A stretch of 64,000 nucleotides of DNA from Vitis vinifera. Taxonomy: Eukaryota > Streptophyta > Magnoliopsida > Vitales > Vitaceae. Under the pieces are notes generated by a model. That model was not told the origin of the DNA. It made no database searches and saw only the letters and a list, made by a program, of their open reading frames with translations. The DNA is taken from contig NC_081818.1 in the NCBI RefSeq assembly GCF_030704535.1, positions 28,724,001 through 28,788,000 of the forward strand. Reading direction: 5' to 3'. Below are positions 37,801-50,827 of this stretch, piece after piece (within the stretch, counting starts at the first letter, position 1; the number at the start of each line of letters is the position of its first letter). The translations under genes were made by a program, and so were the position numbers.

Positions 37801-40800
37801 ATTCCATTTTGTGATTAGTAGTATCGAAGGCATGTTCTATCATCTATAACTTCTTTGATGTGCTGCTTTTTCTTTGATTCATTTTAAAAAAAAAATAAGA
37901 TTGAGGTGGTAAAGTAAAAGTGCCTTCCAAAAAAAAAAGGGGGGTAAAAAAGGAAAAATCTCATTCAAACTATGTTCTATGCATAAAGCATGTAAATTGC
38001 ATGTTAATCATATAAGAGTTTTTACAAATTTTTATTTTATTTTATTTAAAAACACATATTTTATATATTCTTTGATATAGTTGTTATTCTGGTGCTTCAA
38101 TTCTTTATTTTTATGGGTCTTTTCCGTGCTTTGGATGCACAGCCCTAGTGGCCGAGATCAAAGAACTTAAAGAGGAAAAGCAGAATGAGGATGATATGCT
38201 TTTGGCCATTGCTGCGGGAAACAGACGTTTTGTAAATCCAAATTTGGAGTTTGAATACTCGGATGTCAACATTCATGATGACTTGTATAAGCTTGTCCAA
38301 TACTCATGTGAAGAGGTCTGCACAACCAATGAGCAGTTGAATAAAGTTATGAGGCTTTGGACTACCTTCTTGGAGCCAATGCTGGGGGTTCCTTCTCGAG
38401 TCGACAGGGAAGAGGGTGCTGAAGATGTCGCAAAGGCAAGGCATGGTGCTGTCAAAAGTAGTGCATCAAGCACAGGTGAAAGAGATGGAAGCCCTGGTGC
38501 TGAGGCTGCTGTCATGAATTCCAAGCAACCAAATCTTGCCAGTAATGGAGATGAAAATGCTATACCAGAATCAGCAAACTCCTGCAGAGCTAGTTTGGTG
38601 AATGGGGATAGTTTACCCAAAGACGATCATGACTCAAGTCACATCTCTAAAGATGATCCTCCCCGGCTTGAGAAAGAGCTAAAGAATGTAGCTGCAACTG
38701 AGAAAATTTCTGGATTTAACATACAAGTTGGTTCTGGTGAACAATTAATTGATTCAAATGCGTCACTTGCTACTGGAGCAGAAAACAATCTTGGCAGAGC
38801 CCACATGGAAGTGATGTCAGGTTTGTCTATTGGGACCAGATATAAATAATGTCCTTTTCATGGTTTATGCTTTTGATTGATGTTACCTTGTTAAATTTTT
38901 GTATATATTTTTATCATTCTTTTTAAACATGTGCTGAAAAATCGAGATCATTTTAAATGTGAAGGGCATGTCTCAACTCCTTCAAGGCCTGGCAATGTTG
39001 CTATTGAGGAAGCTCATGAACACAAACCTGGTTTTGATGCTTCATCAGAGGTATGATTTTATAGTTGTGAGGACTTAGGATCCTCTGGCCTTGGTTTAGG
39101 GTATCCATTGTTTGATATTAAAGTATTTGTATGCTCCAGGGTGGTGATGTTATGAGAACAGTTATATCAGCAAATGGGGTGCTTTCTGAAGGCACTAAAT
39201 TGAACAAATATCATGCAGAATCTGTTGGACCATCCAAAATTGAAAAAGAAGAGGGAGAATTATCACCTAATGGTGATTTTGAGGAGGATAATTTTGTTGT
39301 CTATGGAGATGCTAGTACCCAGGCTGTGCCTTTGGCAAAGCACAGTTCTGAAAGGCGGCAATTCCAAGCAGGTGATGGACAAGAGAGGGATTGCCAGGTT
39401 GCTGGAGGAGAAAATGGTGCAGATGCTGATGATGAGGACAGTGAAAATGTTTCTGAGGCTGGTGAAGATGTCTCAGCCAGTGAGTCTGCAGGTGATGAGT
39501 GCTCTAGGGGAGAGCAGGAAGAGGAGGAAGATGCAGAACATGATGAGCTTGATGGGAAGGCTGAGAGTGAAGGTGAGGCCGATGGAGTAGCTGATGCAAA
39601 CTTTGTTGGAGGGAATGGTGTGATATTGCCATTGTCAGAACGTTTTCTACCGACTGTGAAGCCTCTTGCAAAGCATGTGGCTTCATCATTGCATGACAAA
39701 GAAAAGAATGATTCTCGGGTTTTTTATGGAAATGACACCTTTTATGTGCTTTTTAGGCTTCATCGAGTAAGATATGATTTCTTTCTCTCTGTTTTCTTTT
39801 GGTAGGAATGCTGTTTAGTTTTTTTTGCTCTTTAATTACATTATTTTCTTTCATAACTTGCCAGGTACTGTATGAAAGAATTCTATCAGCAAAAGTAAAT
39901 TCCACATCTGCTGAAATGAAATGGAGAGCTTCAAAGGATACTAATCCTCCCGACTTCTATTCTAGGTGGTTATGTGACATGTTTTGTGTCTCTTAATCAA
40001 CTTAGAAGTGCCTAATATAATATCATTTTTTGGTTTGTTCCTTTATGTGGTGCAGATTTATGAGTGCATTATACAATTTGCTAGATGGTTCTTCTGATAA
40101 TGCAAAATTTGAGGATGATTGCCGAGCCATTCTTGGCAACCAGTCATATGTGTTGTTCACATTAGACAAACTGATTTATAAATTGGTCAAACAGGTATGC
40201 AGACTTTAAGTCCATTTTGTTCTTTTGTTCCTTGCTTTCCTGCGAAGGTTCTAAATTATAGTTCTTTCTGCAGCTTCAAACTGTTGCTACTGATGAGATG
40301 GACAATAAACTTCTTCAACTTTATGACTATGAGAAATCCCGGCGATCTGGGAAGTTTGTTGATTCGGTATATCATGAAAATGCATGTGTTTTTCTTCATG
40401 ATGATAACATATATAGGTTTGAATATGTAAGTCCTTTGTGTTTCTGGTTTTTCTTTTAATTTATTTAATTTTAATTATTTGCATGGAATATGTGCTTCAG
40501 GTAGTACTGGAGACCTGTTCCTCAATATTTGAGTTGTTTTGTCTTTGTTTCAGTCATCTTCCCCATCTCGGTTGTCCATCCAGCTGATGGACAGTGGAAG
40601 TGAAAAGCCTGAGGTAGTTGCAGTTTCAATGGACCCTAATTTTGCAGCTTATCTGCACAACGATTTTCTGTCATCTCGTCCTAGCAAAAAGGAGCCACTT
40701 GGTATTATGCTTCAGAGGTAAGGGTTATCATAATTCAAGTCTACATAGTTCAGCAAAGTTTAGTGGAGTGTTTCTACTGCCCAGCCAAATGACATGCTTT

Positions 40801-43243
40801 GTAGCATGGGTTGAGAACCATTACAAGAAACATGGGAATTTTGATTGATGAAGGTCCAACCCACCAAATGGACAATGCTTTATAGATTGCAACTCATTCA
40901 TGTTTTGATAAAAGAAGCTTTTAAGGATTGGTTGCATAGAGTAGATTTTAACTAGGAACTAATATTCATAACTATGTGACTTGCTACATTTAATTTATAT
41001 TTACAGAAACAAGCATAAATATGGAGGTCTTGATGATCTGTCTGCTACATGCTTGGCTATGGAAGATGTTCATCTGGTCAATGGTTTGGAGTGTAAGATA
41101 GCTTGCACCTCATCCAAGGTATCTCGCTGTCAGTAGTTAGTGTGGAACTAAAATGTTATCAAAGATATGCTTTGTGATCATACAATAAACCCTTGTTTAG
41201 ACTATTTGGGTATTTATGAGTCCAGCTTTTACATTATGCCAATATCCAGTGCCATTCTTATGTTAAATTTTTAAACCAGCGTGGTCTTTACATGTCGACC
41301 ATCCCTTTGCATCACAGAATTTAGTGTTTTCAACTCACCATATTACCTCTTACACTGGTGTTGTCTGGCCTTCTGTTGCCAACTCTCAGTACACTATCCA
41401 TTATCCTTCTATGGGAGCTAACTCTAAATTCCTAGAATATTGAGTTTCAATTCTAAGCTCACACATTTTAAAATCTAAATTCAGCTATGCTTTCTTTGAT
41501 TATATGTCTTTTTTCTCTTCTTTTTTTTTTGATAGGCAACCAACAATATATTAAAGATGACAAAAAAAGGGGGGGCACACCCCAAGTACATGGGAGGTAT
41601 ACATAGGGAGTGAAAAAAGACAAAAACACCATGAAAGAGCATACAAAACACCCTCCCACTGACTAGCACACAACATTATGCACTATAAAGTATGATTGGC
41701 TTTTCAGCTGGTTTGTCAATTTTCCCTTTTATGCAGTGGTGACGCAACACAACATTCCAGAAGAACTTTCCTTCTTAATATGACCCATTTCAATTTTATA
41801 GATGAAATCTTCATCATACTGCATTTCCAGGAGAATAAAGAAAAATACTTCTTCCATGTTCCCCTTGTTTTATTAGTGACCATTATGGCAAAGAAATAAG
41901 CAATGCACTTTTCCTTTATCCTACAAAGTCACTACTATCCTTTTGTACTTGACTCTTTGTACAGATTATTATATACCTTAAATGCAACCATGATTTCATT
42001 GTTATAGCTCCAATTAGGACCTTTACATCTCATGGAGCTTTCCTTATTCTGGCAAATGTTCATAAGACCTCCTTGTCTTATTGCCATTTTGATTATTATG
42101 CTCTATCCTAAGTGTCTATGTATAATGGAGCTCAAGTGGCAAGGGGTTGGGGTAAGGATGTGGGAAGTTCCAGATTCGATCCCAGCAGGGACCAATAAAA
42201 AATATGATGATATTTCCTTCTATTCTTTTAATACAACCAGCCATATGGGGATATAACTATAGATACACAATTCCTCCCTCAAGGATCATGAATCAGGTAG
42301 GCCTGGAGCTAGAACCTTATATGTTTCCATTCTCAAGCAAGAGCACCTCCCAATTGTGCTGGCCGTGTGTTTCGAACATGGCATTGCCTAGTTCTTGAGT
42401 GTTTATTGTTTGTTTCCATTCTCTTTTGGATTTGTGCAATACATACATGAAATATTTTAGATTTTGGTTTGATTAGGCTATTTCTTGGACTCTCTTTGTA
42501 AACTTACATGTTGCACCGTCTTCTGACCGAGTGGGAAAAAATTTATTACCTTGACTCCTGTTAGATCTTAGTAAATTTCCATGCCTTTTTACAGCATATT
42601 TTTTTCTATTTTAAAGGTTATTATTGGAGCACATGCAGCTCACACTAGTGAAATTAGAAACCAATTGCATCACTGTCATTACAGGAATAAATGGTTACTC
42701 ATTAGTTGCTTATGTCTCTAAGTTCTGTTAAAAGGGTATGCACTGAAGCCATGTAAAGGCATTGAATTAAAGACAAAGGGATGGTGTTGTAAATTTTGAG
42801 GATGCATTTCCTTCCTCATTCATTTCGTCAGATCTATATCCCCCTTTTGTTTTCTCAATAATCTCTCTTCTTTCTCCTTTTATTTTTTGGTAATATTATT
42901 TTTTAATGCATTCAACTGGGCCCATATTGGTAATATTCTTTCCCACACTGAGTTTTATCTATACTACTGGCGGTTTTGTTTCATTGCAATAATGAAGGAT
43001 AAAGTTAATTGCAGTCGACATGTGCCCATAAGATACATACACATATGTTTGTTTTGTTTGTATTGGTTAATCATTTCTTTTTCCTGATATCAAAGTCTTT
43101 GTTGGCAGATCTCGTATGTTCTGGACACAGAAGACTACTTCTTCCGCACCAGATGGAAAAGAAGAAAGTTGACAGGGAGCGAAGTATCACAACGAAACTG
43201 GGCAAGAGTAGAACGATTTCACAGATTCTTATCAGCCTCATAG
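31896..43243 (+). CDS. SNL: SIN3-like transcriptional co-repressor (SNL family)
   Basis: Twenty-two exons join in frame to about 1395 residues, normal for plant SIN3-like proteins: 31896-31969, 32609-32803, 32896-33076, 33162-33260, 33375-33548, 33640-33940, 34936-35072, 36128-36203, 36287-36316, 36403-36596, 36690-36844, 37043-37164, 37282-37536, 38143-38820, 38965-39050, 39140-39766, 39865-39965, 40056-40194, 40274-40426, 40554-40717, 41007-41118, 43109-43243. It starts [20 protein letters not shown]. Paired amphipathic helices are at about 50-125 (PAH1, [12 protein letters not shown]), 140-210 (PAH2, FVNKIKKRF) and 345-420 (PAH3). The HDAC-interaction region follows at about 450-550 ([20 protein letters not shown]). 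An acidic stretch precedes the C-terminal SIN3 domain (from about 1090, [16 protein letters not shown]). The protein is a nuclear scaffold linking DNA-bound factors to histone deacetylases. Residues 33-48 are a run of 16 glycines. Closest to the SNL3/SNL4 type, judged from memory. Confidence 0.96.
32631..32678 (+). repeat. GGA/GGG trinucleotide run coding for polyglycine
   Basis: Sixteen consecutive glycine codons (GGT, GGA, GGG) lie in exon 2 of the SIN3-like gene, just before PAH1. The run is an in-frame coding microsatellite and likely varies in length between alleles. Confidence 0.9.
34415..34924 (+). repeat. SIN3 intron 6 segment duplicated at the left end
   Basis: This part of intron 6 matches 471-995. 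It ends shortly before the polypyrimidine tract and acceptor of exon 7. No terminal inverted repeats or target-site duplication are visible, so a mobile element is not proven. Confidence 0.85.
35720..35815 (+). repeat. tRNA-SINE-like element in SIN3 intron 7
   Basis: CTCAAGTGGCAAGGGGTTGGG carries an A-box-like TGGCAAGGGG, and GGTTCAAGGTTTGAGAC downstream is B-box-like. The same head sequence recurs at 42127 in intron 21 of the same gene, which shows a dispersed family rather than a tRNA gene. Confidence 0.65.
41521..41690 (-). mobile_element. LINE 3'-end fragment in SIN3 intron 21
   Basis: A T-run at 41521 (poly-A tail on the minus strand) is followed by a string including CCCAAGTACATGGGAGGTAT, which resembles the corresponding position in the LINE copy at 62041 (CCAATGTACACCAGTGGTAT). 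From memory this motif marks the 3' end of an abundant grape L1-type LINE. The fragment is truncated and carries no coding domain. Confidence 0.6.
42127..42205 (+). repeat. tRNA-SINE-like element in SIN3 intron 21
   Basis: CTCAAGTGGCAAGGGGTTGG is followed by GTTCCAGATTCGATCCCAGC. The A-box (TGGCAAGGGG) and B-box (ATTCGATCCC) are better preserved than in the copy at 35720. Orientation is the same as the gene. Confidence 0.7.
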
Positions 43244-44253
43244 TTGTCTAATATATTTTTCAGCCGGACTGTTATGCTCAAGGTAAATGTGGTCTTTTCT
43301 CATTAATCACCACTAGTCTGCTGTGTCCTATTTAATATTCTTTATAAAAAAGGAAGAAAAAAAAAAAAACACTTGCATCCTTGCTCTTTTACAATCAATC
43401 TAATTTTTAAGATGTTAAGAAAGCTTTGAAGAGGGAATTTGAAAATAGAAAGCATGAGAACCTTATGTTTAAACCTATTCTGTTGGTAGTGTTAAAAGGG
43501 ACTTTAATCATTGAATTTCTATTCCTATTAGTATAAAACCAGGATATCAAGTTTTTTACTAGAATATTTGGTTTTATGGGAATTTTCTGATAAGACAAAC
43601 CCTTGTGTGATTTGGATTGAAAATATTTTCTGAGTGGTGTTTTGGCATCTTCATCCTCTCTCCCTAACATATTTTTTCAATATGGGTGGTTCATGACAGT
43701 GGATTGAAGCTCTTCAGCTGCAGAACTTGCCAGCAAAGGAAAATGATCCAAGTTGGTGGGAAAACATAGCAGAAAAGCTCTCACATTTGAAGGGCCAGGT
43801 GTTAGATTGTCTCCTGTTATATATTTATATATATAGCTCACATTTGAACTCCCAACATTTTGTCGATATGCTTCTCCTATCATTGTTACTTGTAGAATAT
43901 AGGCAAAAGCTTTCCTTTCCAGGGTGTCTAGTGATATGGATGAATATGATGGTTGGAGATGGTTTAGGATTTTTGCAATGTATTGTAAAAAGGTTTCTGA
44001 AATAACGAGACACAGCCACACAACAGCCAATCCTTGTGGCTGTTTGAAAAGCTTCTGGACTTGTCTTGTAGTACATATAAATCCACCCATCACCTCCTTT
44101 TCTTCCCAAATGGGATGATACAAGGGAAATGTAAATTTCCTTAACGAAATTTACAAGTTGGGAAAAATATGGTTCTCAAAAATTTGTAGGGTGATGTTGT
44201 GATGGCCACATAAGCAATATTAAAGGGCTTTTATGTAATTTAGTATTAAAGGG

Positions 44254-44300
<47 letters not shown>

Positions 44301-45044
44301 TAAAAATAATCTTACTTGTTGATTGCTTTTCAAGTTTAAATATTGGAGGAATTGGAATTATAAATTTGAGATGATTCGATACTTTTTAATCAAATAATTT
44401 TTTTTTATAAATTTTGTTTAGAATTGTTTTATTAAAAAAATTGAAATATTATAATTAGCATTGTTATCTCAAATAAAAATCTTATTTGTAAACACAAATT
44501 TCTCATAACAATAATTACATTTAAACTTTAATTTTAATTTTTTTTCTGGAAAATGGATAATAATAATAATAATAGAGGCAGGATTAGGACCGTCCAAGTG
44601 GCCAGGTACGTGCGACGGAGTACTCTAAGAGCGGAGTTCACGTTCCGCCTCCTTCGTTATACCCTTCCACTTGTCTCCACCAAATGCTACTCCCCTCTTA
44701 TTACCAAAATACCCTCCACCACACCTGTAACAAAAATAATTTTAACTACATAAATATAATTTATAATTTACACTTAAATGATTTTTTTCAATGGCAAAAA
44801 TAAATATATGTATTTTTATATATTAACAATTATATTTATATATTAGAAGAAAAGGGCATTAAAGTAATTTAGAAAGAAGGGAGAAAAGGATAAATCAGGG
44901 CCATTAGAGAAATAGAGAGTGGAGCGCAAAACAAGCAGGGGTTTTCGTTATCCGGTCTCTATTATCCACCACGCCTCTCCTTCTCTGTCTTTGTTTGCGG
45001 GTTTTTGAATTAGGGTTTATCCTTCATTCATTCTCTAATTCTCA
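43244..45044. other. Intergenic region between SIN3-like and RING genes
   Basis: The first few hundred bases are probably 3' UTR of the SIN3-like gene; possible splice-like sites near 43282 and 43700 suggest a UTR intron. Short frames at 43677-44123 have no support. A (TA)n microsatellite lies at about 44258-44296 and an (AAT)n tract near 44557. The last 150 bases are likely the RING gene leader. Confidence 0.5.
44258..44296. repeat. (TA)n microsatellite
   Basis: About 19 uninterrupted TA dinucleotides. Shorter tracts of the same type occur near 13560, 29010, 31148, 31568 and 57810. Confidence 0.95.
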
Positions 45045-47057
45045 ATGGGTTTTGATTCCATCTCCAACTCCTCTTCTCCTCTTCCTCCTTTCTCTAAGGA
45101 CCTTGCCAAGAAAAAGAGGGTAATAAGCACCATCATCGTCTCTTTCTTTCTCTCACTTACTGAGAAATTTAGCAAACTGGAAGGGATCATAAGGTTTTGG
45201 ATTGTTTTGGATGGCTTATCAGTCATGTCCAACGCAATTTTATTTTGTTTTATTTTTTCCTTTATTTTCTCGGGAAATGTTGTTCTGAATCATTTAAATT
45301 GTCGTGACTTTGATGGATGAGTTTATTTTTTGTTGTGATTTGCTTTTCAGACGAACAGGTCGGCTAGATTGAAGCAGAGCAAGCTGGATGTTCGGCGTGA
45401 ACAGTGGCTTTCTCAAGGTATGTGATGGATAAAATTCATTTCACCTGTTTTGTCTGAATTTTATAGAACAGCAGAATGTAGTCCTTTATGCTCTATCGAT
45501 TACCTGGAAAATATAGGAAAAGAAGAGAAAATTGAAATATTAAGTCTTAGGTTTTTTTCCCCTTTTAAGTTGTGCACAGGAAACAAGTTTCAAAACAAAG
45601 ACAATGTAGACATGAAATTGAGAATTTTATTGCCGTTTCTCTTCCCCCTTGCTCAACTACCAAACACAAGACTAAGCGCTGTTTGATAGGTGGAAAATGC
45701 AGTGAAAAGTAAAATTGTATTTTTGAATCTCAGTTCAGAAGCAAAGAAAACAAAAAATTCTAGTGAACTGAGCCTGGTGCAACTAGTTGGCTTGGTTGAG
45801 CCTTTGAGGTGAGTTTTATTTCTTTAGAAAAAAAAAAAAAAAAAACCAAAAGCAAATTCAAATGTTCAACTTTAGTAAAGCCTTAATCCCAACTATTTGG
45901 GTCAGCTAAACCAAAAGCCAAGTAGTCTTCCTTTTCTTTTAATTCATTCGCTTAGAGAAGCCTACAGAAGGGTTATTATTACTAGTTCCCATTTTTGCTT
46001 TTGTTTAGATTAAGAATTCCAGATAAGTTGTTCAAATGAAAAAGAAAAAAGGAAAAGTGAAAGATTTGGTTCATGGGTTTTTTTTTTTTTTTTCCTCTTC
46101 TAAGGCAAGAATTGAAATAGAGATGCCTTGTAAAATTTATATAATAATTGCAATATGTTAAAAACTGTTTCTTGATAATTGATTTGGGATTGTAACACAG
46201 TCAAGAACAAGGGATGCGAGGTGGATTCCAGTGGAAGGGGTGGGTCTCCTCCATCATGCATGCAAATACCCCATATGCAGAACAGGCTGGTGGAGACCTC
46301 AGAAATGAGGTCAAGAGAGGAAGAGAATGACAATTCAAGCATCCATGACAGCGATTTGGAATCCCTGTTGAATAGCCCAGTTGGTAGCAGTTTGGACAGT
46401 AATGCTTCAAGGAAAGATCATCCAAGGAGCAGCAGCAGCACTAGTAGTGATTGTTGCTCAAGAAGCCTCAGTGAGGAGGAAGAGGATGATGGGTGCCTGG
46501 ATGACTGGGAGGCTGTTGCAGATGCTTTGGGTATCAATGACAACCAGCAGAACCCAATTTCGGAACCTCCTGTTAAGCCTGAAGCCAGGATTGGTTCAGC
46601 TGATACGGAATTACCAAAAAGAAGTTCTGGAGTTGACTTACTGAAAACAGAGAGTGGGGGAGTAGTTCCTATCTCTCAGATGAACTCTCGAGCATGGAGG
46701 CCTGATGATGCTTTGCGTCCCCAGTCTCTCCCAAACCTCTCAAAGCAGTGCACTTTCCCGATGAATTCAGAGCGACATTGCCACAGAGCTATTCCTTGGG
46801 CATGGAAAAGTACCATCTCCCAGCCTTCTTCATGTCCTATCTGCTGTGAGGATCTGGACCTCACAGACTCAAGTTTTCTGCCATGTACATGTGGATTCCG
46901 GCTTTGCCTTTTTTGTCACAAAAGAATTCTCGAGGCAGATGGGCGATGTCCAGGCTGCAGGAAGCAGTATGATCCCATACATGGGGATGTAGGCTTTAAT
47001 ACAGGAGCTACACCTTTCAAGATTGGTCGTTCTTGCAGCATGATTTCTAGGTCTTAA
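45045..47057 (+). CDS. RING-finger protein with NOT4-type C4C4 RING, probable E3 ligase
   Basis: Exons 45045-45119, 45351-45417 and 46201-47057 join in frame to about 332 residues. The N-terminal part is a basic segment (KDLAKKKRTNRSARLKQSK), followed by a long low-complexity region rich in serine and acidic residues (RSSSSTSSDCCSRS, then EEEEDDGCLDDWEAVADAL). The RING begins at residue 259: CPIC, then CTC, CLFC and CPGC supply eight cysteines and no histidine. The motif DLTDSSFLPCTCGFRLCLFC closely parallels the RING of NOT4/CNOT4. NOT4 proteins carry an RRM and a C3H finger after the RING; here the protein ends about 30 residues after it, so it is a short relative and not NOT4 itself. Ubiquitin ligase activity is inferred from the fold. 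The start codon follows a clean leader and the first exon has no competing ATG. Confidence 0.92.
45755..45925 (+). repeat. SINE-like remnant in RING gene intron 2
   Basis: The intron holds a GGTGCAACTAGTTGGCTTGG stretch, an 18-base A-run and AAGCCTTAATCCCAACTATT, followed by TGGGTCAGCT. The last motif resembles a short sequence common to SINE-like repeats in many plants, by memory. Ends are not defined. Confidence 0.35.
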
Positions 47058-50000
47058 AGAGATTATTTTAGGTCTTAAAAAGAAAGCTCTTTTCCCCTTC
47101 TATATTATGTATATGGTCTCTTTAATCATCACCTAGATGCTGTATCTCTGTTTTTCATTGAGGAAGATGCCAGTGTAGGGATAAGGATCTGACCCTGCTT
47201 GGAACTGAATTGGACCTTAATGAACTTGACTCGGTACTTTTTTTATATTTGGCATGTCTTGATGTAGGAAATCAATGTGGTAATGTGAATACTCAAAATG
47301 GTGTAGAAACTAAATTGTTCAAAATCAATTACAATATACTCCAATAAAAAAAAAGGAAGAAAAGTTAGCCACACAATACATCTACTTGTCTTTACTTTGC
47401 TTGTGCATTCTCTCTAGAACCTGAAGCTTAATTCAACAATATTTGATATTTCTACTAGCATGATAGTTGTAGTACTTGATCCAGAAGTGATTTATTTATG
47501 AAGGCTGGGAAATCCACCATATACAAGGCACAGGCTTGTTTATTAGTTAAATTTTAATACAATTTTATCATGTGTCCATTTTTACCCTGTTTTAAGGTGG
47601 GATTGATCAATATTTGCTGTTATCATTTGTAGTTTTTCCTTTCCCTTCTTTACTTCTCTTCATACACCCTTGACCGAATATTATGCGGTTTGGCATGTTT
47701 TGACAGGGAAGGAATCTGGGACATAGAAACAGCTTTGAGTGGAAGTACTCTAGCTGTCAGTGGGTGGAAAGCAATATAAATCCCTTTTTTCTCTGTCCTG
47801 CATTTTATGCTATTGTATTGAGGCCCATTAGGTGTCTCTCTCTCCTCGATATTTAGGTACAACTTGCTATAAAAAGGAACTTCCTCCTCTTATCAAGGAT
47901 TGGTGTGTTCAGAACTTCAAAGTTCAAACACACATGATGTGAAACACTTGTACAAATGTGCCCAGTTTTCTATTTCATACTTGGAAGTTGGAATGTGTTT
48001 ACCCTTCTCTTTCTAATGTCCTGAAAGGAGATGTATACTCTATGCATTTTTTGCATGCACTAATGCACCAAGGCATGGACTCCTCGACATGCATAAATGT
48101 ATTTGTTGTTGCTGACTTAATGATTCATACCCCAGTCTAGATGTTGCACGTCTCCGCTACACACCCGAGAGAGTAAGATGATAGGTTTGAAATTTGCCCC
48201 TCAGCTACAAACCCACTACAATGTGTTCTCGTTCTTGGTTTAATCTCTCCTACACACTTCTAGGTTTTGTTGTTTTTTCACCTGCTAAAGCCATGGCTGA
48301 TTTTTCTATCCTCTTTTGGTGGTAACGTCTGACTTTGTACAAAGGTTTAGTTCTTCTTGCTCGATTAAACCATTTGTTGCTTTCTATCTGAGTGCCACGA
48401 CAAACACATGCTAGTGGTCCAGTTATATTTACTTGCTTCCCTGAAATGAATTCTCAGAGGATGCAGGATATCTATCTGAGAGATTCTATCCCAGGTTATG
48501 GTTCGAGAATTGGAAGGGTTGGACATTTTTAGTGTTCTAGGTTTCCTTTTCTCTGAGTCTGTTGCTGTTTACTTTATCAGCAGAGAATCAAAGAGCTTCT
48601 ATGACTGTGATTTACGTGGTAGAAATCTTATGCTGTGGTGGTTTATCTCCTTACATTGCTGCAATTTGGTATGAGATTTATGATTTCCCCTCAATTGGCA
48701 TGGTCCTCCTCAGAATCATCTTAGTAAGGTTTACTTGTAAATCCACCCTTGAACAGCTGACTCTCCTGATCAGATCCCCGGAAGGGGTTTTAAAATTAGT
48801 TTAGGTTCAGGAAATTCAAATTCAAACCAGTGATTAGAAATTAGAATGGTATTTTGTTACGTTTTGAGGGAGAAGTTCAGCATCATGTTTAGCCCATAGT
48901 CGAAAACCTGAAATTCTATGAGATTGCAGCCCACCTGCCGTACTTCTCATGACTTGACAAAAGAAAATCTCCATGCCTTTTGGAAGAGTATTAGTATTAC
49001 CATATGAAGAACAATCTTAAGGTTTTGTTTGGTAATGTTTTTCAAAACCGATTCTAAATTGTTTTCAAGAACAAAATTTAGTTTAGGAGTTTGAATATTT
49101 TAAAAAGTTTTATTATACACTTAAACACTTACAATGTAAAAGTTCTAATTTTTATTTATTTATTTATTTAAAAATTTTGTCAATTGCTATTAAAAGGATT
49201 TTACAAAAATCATCTAAAATACCTCAATTTTCTCTTTCAAATAACTCGTTTTCAAAATAAACTAAGAAAAATTATTTTTTATTGAAAGTTTGCAAAATAT
49301 GTTTTTTAATTTAAAAAATATTAACCAAACAGGCCGCAAACTTTCCTCCCAATTTTTAAAAAGTATGCATGTCTACGTCATACCTTGGACGTGCATGAAT
49401 CCCTAGGTATCGTGTTGGCATAAAAATTTGGACCGTAGATAGATCAATTCATTAGCAGCCCAACATAAAAAAGTGGTTCCTAAAGGGATTCCTTCGGTTG
49501 AAGCTATGGTGAAAAAGAACTCTTAAAAATAGACCTTTTCAATTACCCATTGGAAAGTCCATCTATACTTATACGTAGTATAATATTATGAATGATAGAT
49601 ACCATACAAACCATCGCTTTTATCATCATATTTTTTTATGAGACTTGTTGGTACTAAGTCAATCGAAGATAGATTTTTCTTTGGTTGTGGTAGTGAAAGC
49701 TTTTATCCAGCAGTTGGGGACTGGGTCACCTTCTTCCTTATTCAAAGGATGTTTGAACAGATTGTCTCAACACACCCTTCGAAAGCTCAAATTAGGCACA
49801 AAAAAATGGGTAGAAACTAGAAAAGAGTAAATAGGGAAAGCCCTTTTGGTCTTGCATACTTGAATTATGTTTTTAGGAGGGTTTTTATAATACTCAGGGA
49901 GTTTTTATAATACTTATGAGGGAGTCATGATTGTGCTAAATTGACACTTTGACTATTACTGTCATGATGACAGTCCTGTAAAATAGATTGGGCGATAGGT

Positions 50001-50279
50001 AGACGTTGTCAATAGGTGTGTGATGATGCAAGTTATGCAACTGTCATTTCAACCTGTTAAGAGTTACAAAATAGTGTGTGACAATCCACTATTACGGACG
50101 TAAGGATTGGAAAAGATCCGATCAGTCATTCCTATGTCAAGGGAAAATGACTACAAGTAACGAAGAGGCCCAAAGGCTGGGTGGAGGAGGTTGCCCGTTC
50201 AGGTGAGGGTGCATGCGTGGTCCGGATAGGAAGGCCCGGGAGCTACGGCATCTACACGGGCAAAAATGTAGATATGCGA

Positions 50280-50298
50280 CACGTGGTTCGACACGTGG
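50280..50298. promoter_or_regulatory. Two G-box/ABRE motifs
   Basis: CACGTGG occurs at 50280-50286 and 50292-50298, both within the repeated context CGACACGTGG. Paired ACGT-core elements are the usual form of an abscisic-acid response unit. They lie about 1 kb upstream of the GATL start codon, so assignment to that gene is tentative. Confidence 0.45.
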
Positions 50299-50827
50299 AC
50301 AGGCACGCGGAGGAGAGTCCCCAAAAGACTGATTTTCAACGATGTTAATTTACCTGTATGTGAACCCACGTTTAATTTCTTGAGAAAAAGTTTATAATTA
50401 TTTTAAGTTTTTTTATATTGACCATCGGCATTATGATGTCACAAGGTTGAAAGACATCTTCTTGAATCTTGATGGTGGTCAAAATGATTAACCCCAAGAA
50501 ACTCTTGAACACACCAGCCGTCAACCACTAATCTATACGCGTGAACTTTTCCTGTAACACCCACAAACTAATTCCCACGTTTCAATTCTGACCTTACCGA
50601 TTCCCCATACACATGGAGGTGAGAACCCTCCCAGAAAAAGCCCATGTTCCTTAGGAAAATACGAAGGAAAGCACCCATGCTTGTTCAGAAAAATATCAAG
50701 TATTGAATCAAATCTGGGCGGTTGAAAATATATGATGATTAGAATATAATTTAGGTACAAATATCACATCATCGTCGATGGTTTCTTTCTTTTTCTTTGG
50801 TAGGTGCTTAAAAAAAAAAACTTTGGA

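Noticed and set aside
39301-39699. 132-codon antisense frame rich in serine and proline.
   Set aside because: Mirror of the acidic low-complexity region of SIN3-like exon 16.
42127-42205. Possible tRNA gene.
   Set aside because: A-box and B-box are present but no acceptor stem or anticodon arm can be formed, so it is called SINE-like.
43677-44123. 148-codon minus-strand frame after the SIN3-like stop.
   Set aside because: No recognisable motif, overlaps likely SIN3 3' transcribed sequence, and there are equal-quality frames on the other strand.
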